A stretch of 64,000 nt of DNA, from NCBI GenBank assembly GCA_016722945.1, contig JAEQMT010000064.1:1-64000 (forward strand), given 5' to 3'. The notes under the pieces are model-generated. The model did not search any database. It worked only from the letters and a program-made list of their open reading frames with translations, and was not told the DNA's origin. Shown here in pieces: positions 26,827-35,426 of this stretch; the stretch's first letter is position 1; the number at the start of each line of letters is the position of its first letter. Origin of the DNA: Desulfofustis sp. PB-SRB1. GTDB taxonomy: Bacteria > Desulfobacterota > Desulfobulbia > Desulfobulbales > Desulfocapsaceae. A program made the translations under genes and the position numbers.

Positions 26827-26881
26827 CCGCCCGGTCGGAGGGAGCCCGTAGGGCGACCGGAGACCGGGCGGACACCGTGAG
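26827..26881. repeat. REP-like GC-rich hairpin
   Basis: CCGCCCGGTC pairs with GACCGGGCGG around a GC-rich loop. It resembles REP/BIME palindromes and the hairpin at 63042-63078. Confidence 0.5.
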
Positions 26882-26949
26882 GTGGCCCCACCATAGTCAA
26901 GGACAATTTTCCCTGAATTTAAGGGTTCCTCGTCTTTATTCGCAGCTGA

Positions 26950-27429
26950 TTAGCGCTGCCCCAGTTCCTCTTTCCGGTACCATTTCGGTGGAGCGAAGCG
27001 GAGCCGAAATGGTACCGGAGTACCCGTGTTGAAATGGTTATTTATTTCCGCACCCCCGCCAGTGCCCGCTCGATAGACTGATGCGGGCGTAAGATAGCCC
27101 AACGCCTGATGGGCACGCTCGTCGGCCAAGACCCGACGCGAGTACCAGTCCATGATCGCCACCAGATAGGCAAACCCGTAGGCTAACCGGATAGAGGTGA
27201 TATCGGCGCTTCACACCTGGTCTAGTCGAGTAATGGCCCCACGCAGCAGGTATGGAGAGACCCGATGGGTGGGATACGGTGTACTGTTCTCCTGCTGCCG
27301 TAAAAGGGGCGGTGGGTGTACCCCATATGCCTGGGCAACTTCGTTCGTCGTCTGCACCTTGCGGCTCGCCTCGAGGCCAACCTTCGCCTTGAATGGTGCG
27401 GTGTACGTCCTGCGCCTTGTTTCTGTCAT
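26950..27429 (-). pseudogene. IS3-family transposase remnants
   Basis: The part at 27211-27429 reads as an IS3 orfA start (MTETRRRTYTAPFKAKVGLEA...TTNEVAQAYGVHP) that shifts frame; downstream, matches to orfB survive out of frame (DQV.SADIT, YGFAYLVAIMDWYSRRVL) and then jump to the C-terminal RAHQALGYLTPASVYRAG. Most of the integrase core is deleted. A perfect 15-bp inverted repeat (26974-27018, CCGGTACCATTTCGG) lies beyond the orfB end. Confidence 0.75.
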
Positions 27430-27652
27430 TTTTCAGTATCCCCGTTATGGTGAGAAAAACACCTTACATTGCTGTCCCCTGTTTGGGGTCCACTATCCCG
27501 AGCCGCCGCCGGGCATAATCCGGTATGTGCACACGTAGACGCTGCTCTCACACCTGCCACCGAACTGAGCGCACCACTGGTTATGACTCCCCTCACACAC
27601 CACACGGCATCATTACTCACGAGTGGCGCCGCGATGTATGGGCATGCCTTGC

Positions 27653-28480
27653 TCATGGTGTCTTGTGATCCGGCGCCTTTTCTTCACCGGCGCCCGGTTC
27701 CGGGGGTGTATCGCTCTGATCAGAAGTTTTTCCCCGCGCCGCGGTTAATCGATAACTCTCAACATTGAGCTCAAGGATAATGCTATGGTGCACCAGCCGG
27801 TCGATGGCCGCGGCCGTCGTCATCGGATCTTTAAAAATCTTTTCCCACTGCGAGAACGGCAGATTGCTGGTAAGCATCACCGAGGCCCGCTCGTACCGAT
27901 CGGCAAGCAGGGTAAACAATACTTCCATCTCGTCTCTGCTGTGCTGGATATAGCCGATATCATCAATCACTATGGCATCGTAACAGCCAAGCTTGTTGAT
28001 CAGCTTATGCAACTCCAGATCCCGCTTGGCCACCAGCAGCCGCTGCACCAGCAGACTGCAGGGGATAAAGAGAATCCGTCTGCCCTGTTCAATGAGCTCC
28101 CGGGCAATGGCACACAGCAGGTGGGTCTTGCCGCTGCCGGGATTGCCGAAGGCAAGCACATTCTCATGACGCGCTAAAAATGATCCTTCCAGAAGCACCG
28201 GCACCACCGCGTTGACTTTGGCCGGCAGGCGTGAGCGGTCAAACGAGGTGAGATTCTTTTCCGCCGGCAGTTTCGACTCCCGCAGATATCTGGCGATACG
28301 GTTGTGCCGACGGTGCTCACATTCGCGGTGTATCAATTCGTTGAGATAGCTCTCATAACTCAATGATTCCCGGCGGGCAAGCGCGGCTTCATCCCGGTAG
28401 CACGACTTGACCATGCTCAGGTGCAATTGTTTGAGCGAGCGATCGAGCTGTTTGTCTACCGCCTCAGTACCTGGTTTCAT
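27653..28480 (-). CDS. istB: IS21 helper ATPase IstB
   Basis: 275 residues, AAA+ ATPase with Walker A GNPGSGKTH (about 113-121) and Walker B AIVIDDIGY. It selects target DNA and stimulates the transposase. The C-terminal extension (after about residue 245) is polar and low-complexity. Its ATG overlaps the istA stop by 4 bases. Confidence 0.95.
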   Translation of the reverse strand: MKPGTEAVDKQLDRSLKQLHLSMVKSCYRDEAALARRESLSYESYLNELIHRECEHRRHNRIARYLRESKLPAEKNLTSFDRSRLPAKVNAVVPVLLEGSFLARHENVLAFGNPGSGKTHLLCAIARELIEQGRRILFIPCSLLVQRLLVAKRDLELHKLINKLGCYDAIVIDDIGYIQHSRDEMEVLFTLLADRYERASVMLTSNLPFSQWEKIFKDPMTTAAAIDRLVHHSIILELNVESYRLTAARGKTSDQSDTPPEPGAGEEKAPDHKTP

Positions 28481-29970
28481 GTGCGCGCCTCCCGGGTATG
28501 TGCAAGCAATTGATCGTAGCCGTGCAACGACACGGCGGCGACTTCCACGGAGGGCATCGGAGCTGGGGCGGTACGCTCCTGAAGATGCTTTGCAACAACC
28601 GGTGCACTGATCGTGGTGAGGTCATCGAGCAGCGTTTGCAGAACGTCATCCACGGCGGCCTCGTTTTCTCTGGCCGCAAGGTGCAGGATCTGTAAATACT
28701 CTCGCGACGCTTTGGTCGGTGCATGCTGCGTACCAAGTGCATCATAGACCATCCGGAAACGGCTGGTGGGAAACAGGTCGTCGCGAAAACGATACGCCGC
28801 AAACGCACCAGGCTTACGGATCAGCCAGTCGATCATATGTCGGTAGTCGATACGGTGCCGATCAGAGCCACGCAGGCGGGCGATAGTCTCTATGTGACGT
28901 TGGCCGTACCACACTTCGAGCCGTTCGGCATACAGCCGTATGCATACCTGCTCACCCACCAGACGGCTGGGTACCGAGTACACTTTGTGCTTTACCCGGA
29001 TGGTGCTGCTCGGACCAACCCTGACCATGAGCTTCGTACATGAATCCATGCGGGTCGGCGGCAGTGCTTTGAGCACTTTCACTTCTTGCCTGAAGCGCTC
29101 GGTGCGGCCACTGTTGAGCTGGGAAAACAGCTTCGTGAGAAACTCCTCATAGGCTGCACGGGTGGCAAAGTCGCGGCTCCCCCGGAGCATCAACGCTTGA
29201 TCCACCGCATCCTTAAACCGGTAGTGGCGCTGCTCGACATCGCCGTTCTCATGGGCACACCTACTATTGATGCGCCGTCCGATGAGCCCGTAATGATCTA
29301 ATAATCCTTGATACATCCGAGTGAATTCCTCGGGATTATCCGGCTTATTGACCGCCGCCGTAAGACGATCAGTTTGATGCGCCTGGGGAACGCCCCCCAG
29401 CGTCCACAAAGCATGTTGCAATCCTTCACTGAGGCTCTCGAAGCTCTCGGAAAAACAGATCGTGCCCGTTTCCCAGTTCGAGTAACTCAACACGTAATGA
29501 TAGATCAGATGGTTGAACGGCTGGCCGGCGATCGTCACACCCAGTGAATTCATGCAGGTGAAATCGGATTGGCTCAAAAGGCCGGGATGGTGCGTCTGGG
29601 GAAAATAGATCTCTTTGCTGGGGCCTTTGGTTGCCCGCCAGAACTTCATCTTACGTTGAAAGGTGCGTAACTGGCCGTCACTGAATCTGCCGGGATCACT
29701 TCTTTGCAAATGATCAAACAGCGTCTTTGCCTTCAGGCCGGGATTAATCTCCAGAAATCCTTCGACCGTACCCCATACCTCTTCAAAGGGGTCATCCCTG
29801 GTGCGCCACTCACGTACCCGCGCCGCCTTGATTTCACTGGGCAGTGTGTCCAGGGCACGGTATTTCCGTGCCGTTTTAGGATCCATACCTGCTTGTGCCG
29901 CCGCTGTCTCCAGACTGGCATCTTGGTGTAATTCCCTTTTCAATTTCTTCACCTGGTTGTCTGTGATCAT
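28477..29970 (-). CDS. istA: IS21 transposase IstA
   Basis: 497 residues, full length. An N-terminal helix-turn-helix (about 1-50, VKKLKRELHQDASLETAAAQAGMDPKTARKY), a DDE integrase core (Asp in QSDFTCMNSLGVTI, Asp in HQTDRLTAAV, Glu in CAHENGDVEQRHYRFKD) and a C-terminal DNA-binding part. It catalyses transposition together with IstB. Confidence 0.95.
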   Translation of the reverse strand: MITDNQVKKLKRELHQDASLETAAAQAGMDPKTARKYRALDTLPSEIKAARVREWRTRDDPFEEVWGTVEGFLEINPGLKAKTLFDHLQRSDPGRFSDGQLRTFQRKMKFWRATKGPSKEIYFPQTHHPGLLSQSDFTCMNSLGVTIAGQPFNHLIYHYVLSYSNWETGTICFSESFESLSEGLQHALWTLGGVPQAHQTDRLTAAVNKPDNPEEFTRMYQGLLDHYGLIGRRINSRCAHENGDVEQRHYRFKDAVDQALMLRGSRDFATRAAYEEFLTKLFSQLNSGRTERFRQEVKVLKALPPTRMDSCTKLMVRVGPSSTIRVKHKVYSVPSRLVGEQVCIRLYAERLEVWYGQRHIETIARLRGSDRHRIDYRHMIDWLIRKPGAFAAYRFRDDLFPTSRFRMVYDALGTQHAPTKASREYLQILHLAARENEAAVDDVLQTLLDDLTTISAPVVAKHLQERTAPAPMPSVEVAAVSLHGYDQLLAHTREART

Positions 29971-30062
29971 TCAAATCCTCCTTCCGTGGATTTGAATAAT
30001 CTAACCTCGTTTAACCGGGAATTTTAATTGTCGTTACTCGGGAATTATAATCGTCGCTCATC

Positions 30063-30303
30063 ACGGGGGATATCTCGACCTGCAGCCGACACCTTAAAAA
30101 GAATGGCCGATGCCCTCGGTGTTTCCAGTGATTACCTCATAGAGGGGACAACGGCGGATGCTGCGAAAGCGAAGTTTGAAGACAGAGAATTGCTTCTGCA
30201 ATTCCAGGAAGTTGAAAAACTTGAAGAAGAGGACAAGCAAGTAGTCAAAAAACTGATAGATGCTTTTCTAACAAAAAAACACATTCAAGAATTGGCCCGG
30301 TAA
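30063..30303 (+). pseudogene. XRE regulator copy D, 3' fragment
   Basis: Resumes after the repeated ACGGG and runs to the normal stop. It can be opened only from sequence inside IS21, so copy D lacks its own functional repressor and may be derepressed unless copy C supplies it in trans. Confidence 0.92.
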
Positions 30304-30322
30304 AAGGCTCAGGAGAACGCTT

Positions 30323-30553
30323 ATGGAGAGATTCATCAACATCCATGTCGAGAAATTGCCGGAAGGGGTGTACCTCGCCACTTCCGACGATGTCCCCGGA
30401 CTGGTAGCCCAAGGGCGGACAGTTACTGAGACCATGGAAATTGCCCGCGATGTCGCCAGGAAACTTCTGGAAGCACAAGCAGAGAGGCGTACCAGCCCGT
30501 CACTACAGATCGTTGGAGATGCTTTTGATTGCGCCCTGGTGGTAGGAGGGTGA
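30323..30553 (+). CDS. hicB: HicB-family antitoxin, copy D
   Basis: Identical to copy C and intact; its normal upstream XRE promoter is separated by IS21, so expression may depend on a promoter inside IS21 or the XRE 3' part. Confidence 0.85.
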   Translation: MERFINIHVEKLPEGVYLATSDDVPGLVAQGRTVTETMEIARDVARKLLEAQAERRTSPSLQIVGDAFDCALVVGG

Positions 30554-30781
30554 ATGGGGCGTTTGGCAGGTTTTCGTTACCGGGAGATAACCACGCGTCT
30601 TAAAGCATTTGGCTTTGCCTTTGACCGCCAGGCTGCCGGTAGTCACGAGATCTGGTACAACGCACAAGCTGACCGATACACCACCATTCCCAATCATCCC
30701 GGCGACATGCCAGAGGGCACTCTTCGTGCGATTCTCAAACAGGCCGGTATCTCGCCTGACGATTTCCTGAACAAAAAATAA
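30554..30781 (+). CDS. hicA: HicA-family mRNA interferase toxin, copy D
   Basis: Identical to copy C, with catalytic His31 in AGSHEIW. Directly abuts hicB. Confidence 0.88.
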   Translation: MGRLAGFRYREITTRLKAFGFAFDRQAAGSHEIWYNAQADRYTTIPNHPGDMPEGTLRAILKQAGISPDDFLNKK

Positions 30782-30790
30782 ACACCAATA

Positions 30791-30858
30791 AGCCGCTACA
30801 CCGGACTACGCCGGTGAGCTCTTCATTGACAAGTGTCAAGGATCGAGATTTTACCCCC
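30791..30858 (+). repeat. 67-bp junction repeat, copy 4
   Basis: Identical to 19650-19717. It stands downstream of the RHS operon; a related copy at 59401-59466 stands upstream of the same operon in direct orientation. Confidence 0.85.
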
Positions 30859-30910
30859 GTCTTTCCTCAGAAGCCTTTTAATGGGTGACCCCCTACTTTC
30901 CTTCCTTGCT

Positions 30911-31150
30911 TTACATTGGTGTTAGACGTTTTGAAAAAATTGGCCATAAAAACCAAAAGATAACTGGTATACAAATTATGAAAAAAAAGAGCATATAGTA
31001 TAAAGGAAAATTTGTAAAGCCAATGTTGACCATATATTGCATTATTCCAGTTACTAATAGTATAGATGTTGTAACTATAAGTATCCCGACAGATGCAACC
31101 AGGCAAGCAATGGCAGTAAGAATTGGGCCTGGTTTGTTTGACTTAGGCAT
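30911..31150 (-). CDS. Small two-helix membrane protein downstream of RHS, copy D
   Basis: Same 79-residue protein as 19770-20009. It lies 148 bases after the stop of the full RHS gene, in the same direction, so here it would be co-transcribed with an intact RHS-tip fusion. Candidate immunity protein by position and size only. Confidence 0.62.
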   Translation of the reverse strand: MPKSNKPGPILTAIACLVASVGILIVTTSILLVTGIMQYMVNIGFTNFPLYYMLFFFIICIPVIFWFLWPIFSKRLTPM

Positions 31151-31298
31151 GTTTTTTTTAACGCCTTAGTGGCTCAAATAATTTGAGAAAGGATAACTAT
31201 CGCATTTACAACATTCCAGAAAGTATTCTTTACCTGTATATAGACCAGACAGATCAAAATAGTTTTTATTGTAAACAATCAAATCATATATCAGTTAT

Positions 31299-34200
31299 TT
31301 AGTCCGAACAGCATCCAATTTTTTCTTTGGAAACTATAACATCACCACAAATCGACCACTTTCCACCAATACCACCTGCCCATCCTAACACGGCTCCCCC
31401 GTCCCAACCATTTTTTGGATCCCATTGAACATTTGCTGAGTACAGTAATTTATCTGTTTGGTTTAGATAATATGTTCTCGTGCTTGGACAACCTCCTTTG
31501 ATACTGTTTCCAAATGGGCTAACAGAAGGGAGCGGTGCTTTCCCTACCGAAGCGGATGCACCAGCACCACCACAAACAGTAAAATATTTAACTCTGTATA
31601 GATTCTGACCTTCACAACACTCAACACTAGAATAATTTAATTCTCCACCAGCTATTATATATACACCTATCCCAATAGACCACAACCCCAACGGATCAAC
31701 CTTATTAACCGGATCATTTTGAACATACCCGTACAAATTAATCCCCCCTTCAAGCCCAATCGGATCAGCAGAGATATAGCGCCCGGTGGCAGGGTCGTAG
31801 AATCTGTGCCAATTGTACTGTAATCCCGATTCGCTGTCAAAGTACTGGCCCGGGAAGCGCAGGTTGTTGGTGATGGTTTCGGTGGTGATGGTGGCGGTGC
31901 CGAAACTCTCATAGGTGGCGGCCCAGACCACGGTACCGTTGTCGCTCATGACCTTCTGGGGGGTGCCCAGATGGTCGTTGAGATAGTAGTAATAGATACC
32001 GTTTTCCTGCAAAAAGAGGGGGTTGGTGGACCACGGCGCGCCGGGATGATAGCCGTAGGTGCGCAGCTCGACGCCGGTGGCGGAATATTCACCCACCAGT
32101 CCCTCGTCGTTGTATAAAAAGTAGGTGCGGGTGCCGTTTACCTCCTTGAACAGCCGTCGGCCAAAGGGGTCGTAGCCGTAGGGGCCGATGGTGGCGCCCG
32201 CCTCGTCAGTTAGAAAGGCGAGCCGGTTATCAGGGGTATAGCTGAAGTTAATCTCACTGGTCCCCTGCCGTTTGACGGCCATATTACCGTGGTCGTCATA
32301 GCCGAAGGTTATGGTTCCGGCGCCGGTAAGCTGGTTGTTTTCGTTGTAACCCCAGGCCGGGGCGCCGTCATCAGGGGAGCGGTTGCCTAAAAAATCATAG
32401 ACAAAGCGTTCATCGCGGGCGGGCGAGGTGGCGCCGCGCAGCCGTTCCACCGGGTCATAGTTGTAGCCGATCTGCCCTTCCGCCGTGGTCTGGGACTGGA
32501 TGGCGCCGGTGCGTCGGTACTGGTAGGTACGCTGCATCACCGGGTTGCCACCGGGATCACGGGCGTCGATGCTGACGGGCTGCTGCAACCCGTTATAGCC
32601 GACGGTAATCGAGCCGCCGCCGGGCAGCACGATGCGGGTGGGCCGCTGCCATTCATAGGCGGTAATCGCCACCTCGCCCACCGCCTCACCCAGATCGAGG
32701 CCGGTGGGACGGCCGCCCTCATCGTAGCTCAGGGTGCGGGTGCGGCCGGCCGGGTCGGTATAGCTCTGTTTCTGATGGTTGGCATAGTAGCGGTACGAAT
32801 GGCTGAGGCTGAAGGGGCCGTAGTCCACCGTCTCGCTGGTGCGGCGCTGCAGATCGTCATAGGAGTAGACGGCACTGGTGGCGCCGTCGTCATAGCCGGT
32901 GAGGCTGTCTACCTCGTTATAGAAATAGTCAATGGACTTGAGCGGGGCGCCGGCGCCGGTAAATTCATAGATATCGGTGCGGGTCAGGCGGGTGCGGTCG
33001 TCATAGGTGTGGATGGTGTGGCGGCCGTTGCCGTCGGTCTGGGTTTTCAGGTTGCCGGCGCCATCGTAGGTGTAGCTCAGGCGCTGGCCGCCGGGCCTGG
33101 TTTCGCTCAGCTGCCGGTTGCTGCGATCATAGGTGAAGCGGGTGGTATGCCGGTTGGCGTCGATGAGTTCCACCAGGTTGTCGCGGGTGTCGTAGACATA
33201 GGTAGTGCGACCGCCATCGGGTACCGTTTCGCTGATCACCCGGCCCCGCTCGTCGTGGTTGTAGGAGGTGGTGTTGCCCACGGGGTCGGTGACCGAAACC
33301 CGGTTGCCGTGTATATCGTAGGTGAAGCTGGTGGTGCGGGGTTGTTCGCCGGTGGCGGTATCGGTCTGGCTGCGCAGCCGGCCGCGCTCGTCATAGGTGA
33401 ACGAGCGGATAAAGGTGGGATAGATGATCCGCTCGATCAGATCGGAGCCGCCGGAACACGACGGGCAGGTGTCGCCGGCAAGATACTCGTAGGTGATGGT
33501 GGCGCCGGTCCCGTCGGTGATGCTCTGGATGCGTTCAAACAGATCGTAGCGGTAGCTGGTGCGCTGCTGCTCCTGATCCTCCACGGCAACCAGCTGGGTA
33601 AGGTAGGCATACTCACGGATGGCGGTCTGCTCCAGGGGATCGGTGATGGTGGTGAGGTTGTTCTCGGTGTCGTAGCCGAACGTGTAGGTCTTGTTGAAAG
33701 CGTTGGTGGCGGTGGCCCGGTTGCCCGCTTCATCGTAGCTGTAGGTGGCGATAACGGCGCCGCTGTGATCGGCGATAGTGAGCAGGTTGCCGGCGTTGTC
33801 GTAGGTGAGATAGCGCCGCTTGCCGCGCCCGTCTTCGATGATGCGCGGGTTACCTGAGGGGTGAAAGTCAGAAAAATCGGTGGCTCGTCCCTCCGGATCG
33901 GTGATCCTCACCAGGTGGCCCATCAGGTCGTAGTCATAACTGGTGGTGGCGTCGGCGGCGCCGTTGGTTCCCTTAATGGTCATGGAGGCCAGCAGCCCGG
34001 CCGGGGTGTAGGTATATTCGGTGCGGCGCGCCACACCGCTGCCCACCGCCTCGTTGACGGCGGTGCGTTCGTAAAACTCGTTGTATTCGTAGGTGGTGAT
34101 GATACCGTTGCGGTTGCGTTCGATGAGCACATTGCCGGGCTGGCGGTAGACCCGGGTCTCCCAGCTGCCGTCCGGGTGGACGATGCGGATGATGTTATCC

Positions 34201-35357
34201 CACTCGTCACGCTCCTGCTCGGTGATCAGACCGCGGGCATTGGTGACCCACTGGCGGCGGCCGCTGACCTCGACACTTTCGATGGTGACGCCGTTGATAT
34301 CCACCCGCCGGGTATAACCCTTTCGGTCGTACCAGACCTCCTTGGCCTTGCCGCTGGGGTAGCGGACAAAGGCGTAGTATTCACGAGTTCCCTTGTCGTA
34401 ATCAAAGGAAAAGCTAAAGCCCACCCCATCATCGTTGGTAACCGAGCTGACATCGCCGTACTGGTTGTATGCGATGTTTCTTACCTTGCCGCCGGGCTCC
34501 TCGGCCCGTTCCAGGGCGCCAACGCCGTTTCTGTAGGCATACGTGGTGGCGTAGCCGCGCACATCAATGGACTGGATCATTTTGCCGTTCTCCCAGATAT
34601 ACTCCACCTGGCGGCCGAACCGGTCACGGGCAAAACGAAGGTTATCGTCTTGATCGTAGTCGAACCAGAAGACCTGGGTGCCGTCACCGTCGAGCCAGCC
34701 GGTACAGCGCTCGCCGCTATACAGTGCGGTAGCGATGGTGCGGTTATATTTCCCGTAGGAAAGCAGCTTGCCGTCCGCGTTGAAACGCTGCCAGTTGCCT
34801 TTTTCGTCCTCCCAGGTGAAGATATCGCCTTCCAGGGTGATGCGCTGTTTCTTGAAAAGGAACACTTTGGATTCGTTGTTAAGACGAGGTCTGCCGGTGT
34901 ACAACGGCAGAAATTTCACACCGGCTCGACTTACAGACAATATTCTCCAATGCTCTATTCCGGAACCGGATTGGGTGTTGATTGCAGATACCGATGGCGC
35001 GGCATCTGCTCCCGCGGAGGCGGTGCCGCTGGCAGCAATCTCGCCACGAATAGCGTTGATCACCAGGTTGTACTTGTTGAAATCCCAGTGCCAGGCAACG
35101 CTGTGATAGGAGCGCTTCACCTTCAACCGGCCGGCCGGCACCACCGTCTCCAGATCGATGACGCCGCGCCGGTAGTCGCGGGCCAGGGTGTTGACCTGGG
35201 AGCCGGTCTTCACCGCCAGATGGGTCTGCGGCAGTGACTCGTAGTCCAGATTGGGCGGCACCTCGGTTGCCACAGCCACAGACGGTGCCGCCGAGCCCAG
35301 GGCAAAAATAAAGCCAACCACGAAGAGTGTGAGATACCAGCAGCGTGTGATGTTCAT
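31299..35357 (-). CDS. YD-repeat RHS protein with polymorphic tip
   Basis: 1,352 residues. Signal peptide 1-30 (...SAAPSVAVA). An N-terminal domain (about 50-230, DYRRGVIDLETVVPAGRLKVKRSYHS) precedes more than 20 YD repeats (GxxxxxxYDxxGr) from about 230 to 1,110. The RHS-associated core follows (DHLGTPQKVMSDNG..., RFPGQYFDSESGLQYNWHRFYDP) with the DPLGL boundary near 1,210 and a Cys/Gly-rich 135-residue tip. YD repeats form a hollow shell that encloses the C-terminal tip until release. It is the last gene of the surface operon, 70 bases after the giant beta-helix gene. The codons for WHRFYDP (about 1,182) are where elements join. Confidence 0.92.
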   Translation of the reverse strand: MNITRCWYLTLFVVGFIFALGSAAPSVAVATEVPPNLDYESLPQTHLAVKTGSQVNTLARDYRRGVIDLETVVPAGRLKVKRSYHSVAWHWDFNKYNLVINAIRGEIAASGTASAGADAAPSVSAINTQSGSGIEHWRILSVSRAGVKFLPLYTGRPRLNNESKVFLFKKQRITLEGDIFTWEDEKGNWQRFNADGKLLSYGKYNRTIATALYSGERCTGWLDGDGTQVFWFDYDQDDNLRFARDRFGRQVEYIWENGKMIQSIDVRGYATTYAYRNGVGALERAEEPGGKVRNIAYNQYGDVSSVTNDDGVGFSFSFDYDKGTREYYAFVRYPSGKAKEVWYDRKGYTRRVDINGVTIESVEVSGRRQWVTNARGLITEQERDEWDNIIRIVHPDGSWETRVYRQPGNVLIERNRNGIITTYEYNEFYERTAVNEAVGSGVARRTEYTYTPAGLLASMTIKGTNGAADATTSYDYDLMGHLVRITDPEGRATDFSDFHPSGNPRIIEDGRGKRRYLTYDNAGNLLTIADHSGAVIATYSYDEAGNRATATNAFNKTYTFGYDTENNLTTITDPLEQTAIREYAYLTQLVAVEDQEQQRTSYRYDLFERIQSITDGTGATITYEYLAGDTCPSCSGGSDLIERIIYPTFIRSFTYDERGRLRSQTDTATGEQPRTTSFTYDIHGNRVSVTDPVGNTTSYNHDERGRVISETVPDGGRTTYVYDTRDNLVELIDANRHTTRFTYDRSNRQLSETRPGGQRLSYTYDGAGNLKTQTDGNGRHTIHTYDDRTRLTRTDIYEFTGAGAPLKSIDYFYNEVDSLTGYDDGATSAVYSYDDLQRRTSETVDYGPFSLSHSYRYYANHQKQSYTDPAGRTRTLSYDEGGRPTGLDLGEAVGEVAITAYEWQRPTRIVLPGGGSITVGYNGLQQPVSIDARDPGGNPVMQRTYQYRRTGAIQSQTTAEGQIGYNYDPVERLRGATSPARDERFVYDFLGNRSPDDGAPAWGYNENNQLTGAGTITFGYDDHGNMAVKRQGTSEINFSYTPDNRLAFLTDEAGATIGPYGYDPFGRRLFKEVNGTRTYFLYNDEGLVGEYSATGVELRTYGYHPGAPWSTNPLFLQENGIYYYYLNDHLGTPQKVMSDNGTVVWAATYESFGTATITTETITNNLRFPGQYFDSESGLQYNWHRFYDPATGRYISADPIGLEGGINLYGYVQNDPVNKVDPLGLWSIGIGVYIIAGGELNYSSVECCEGQNLYRVKYFTVCGGAGASASVGKAPLPSVSPFGNSIKGGCPSTRTYYLNQTDKLLYSANVQWDPKNGWDGGAVLGWAGGIGGKWSICGDVIVSKEKIGCCSD

Positions 35358-35426
35358 CGTGGTCCCCTTCTAGTTACAGGTGTTCTGATTTTTCTTGCGA
35401 GGATCCTCCTCGCATTCGTCCGGCGG

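Larger units (their letters stand above)
26704..30062 (-). mobile_element. IS21-family insertion with nested IS3 remnant
   Basis: Inserted in XRE copy D with a 5-base target duplication (ACGGG at both sides). Ends carry related inverted sequences with internal repeats (GATCAACGACAATTATTC on the left; complement GATGAGCGACGATTATAA on the right, and a second CGACAATTA block at each end), typical of multi-repeat IS21 ends. It carries istA and istB on the minus strand and about 750 bases of foreign sequence near the left end. Confidence 0.88.

Noticed and set aside
32775-35237. Long plus-strand open frames (360 and 458 residues) opposite the RHS gene
   Set aside because: They are Gly/Val-rich mirror images of YD repeats; the minus strand has the signal peptide, YD motifs and operon context.
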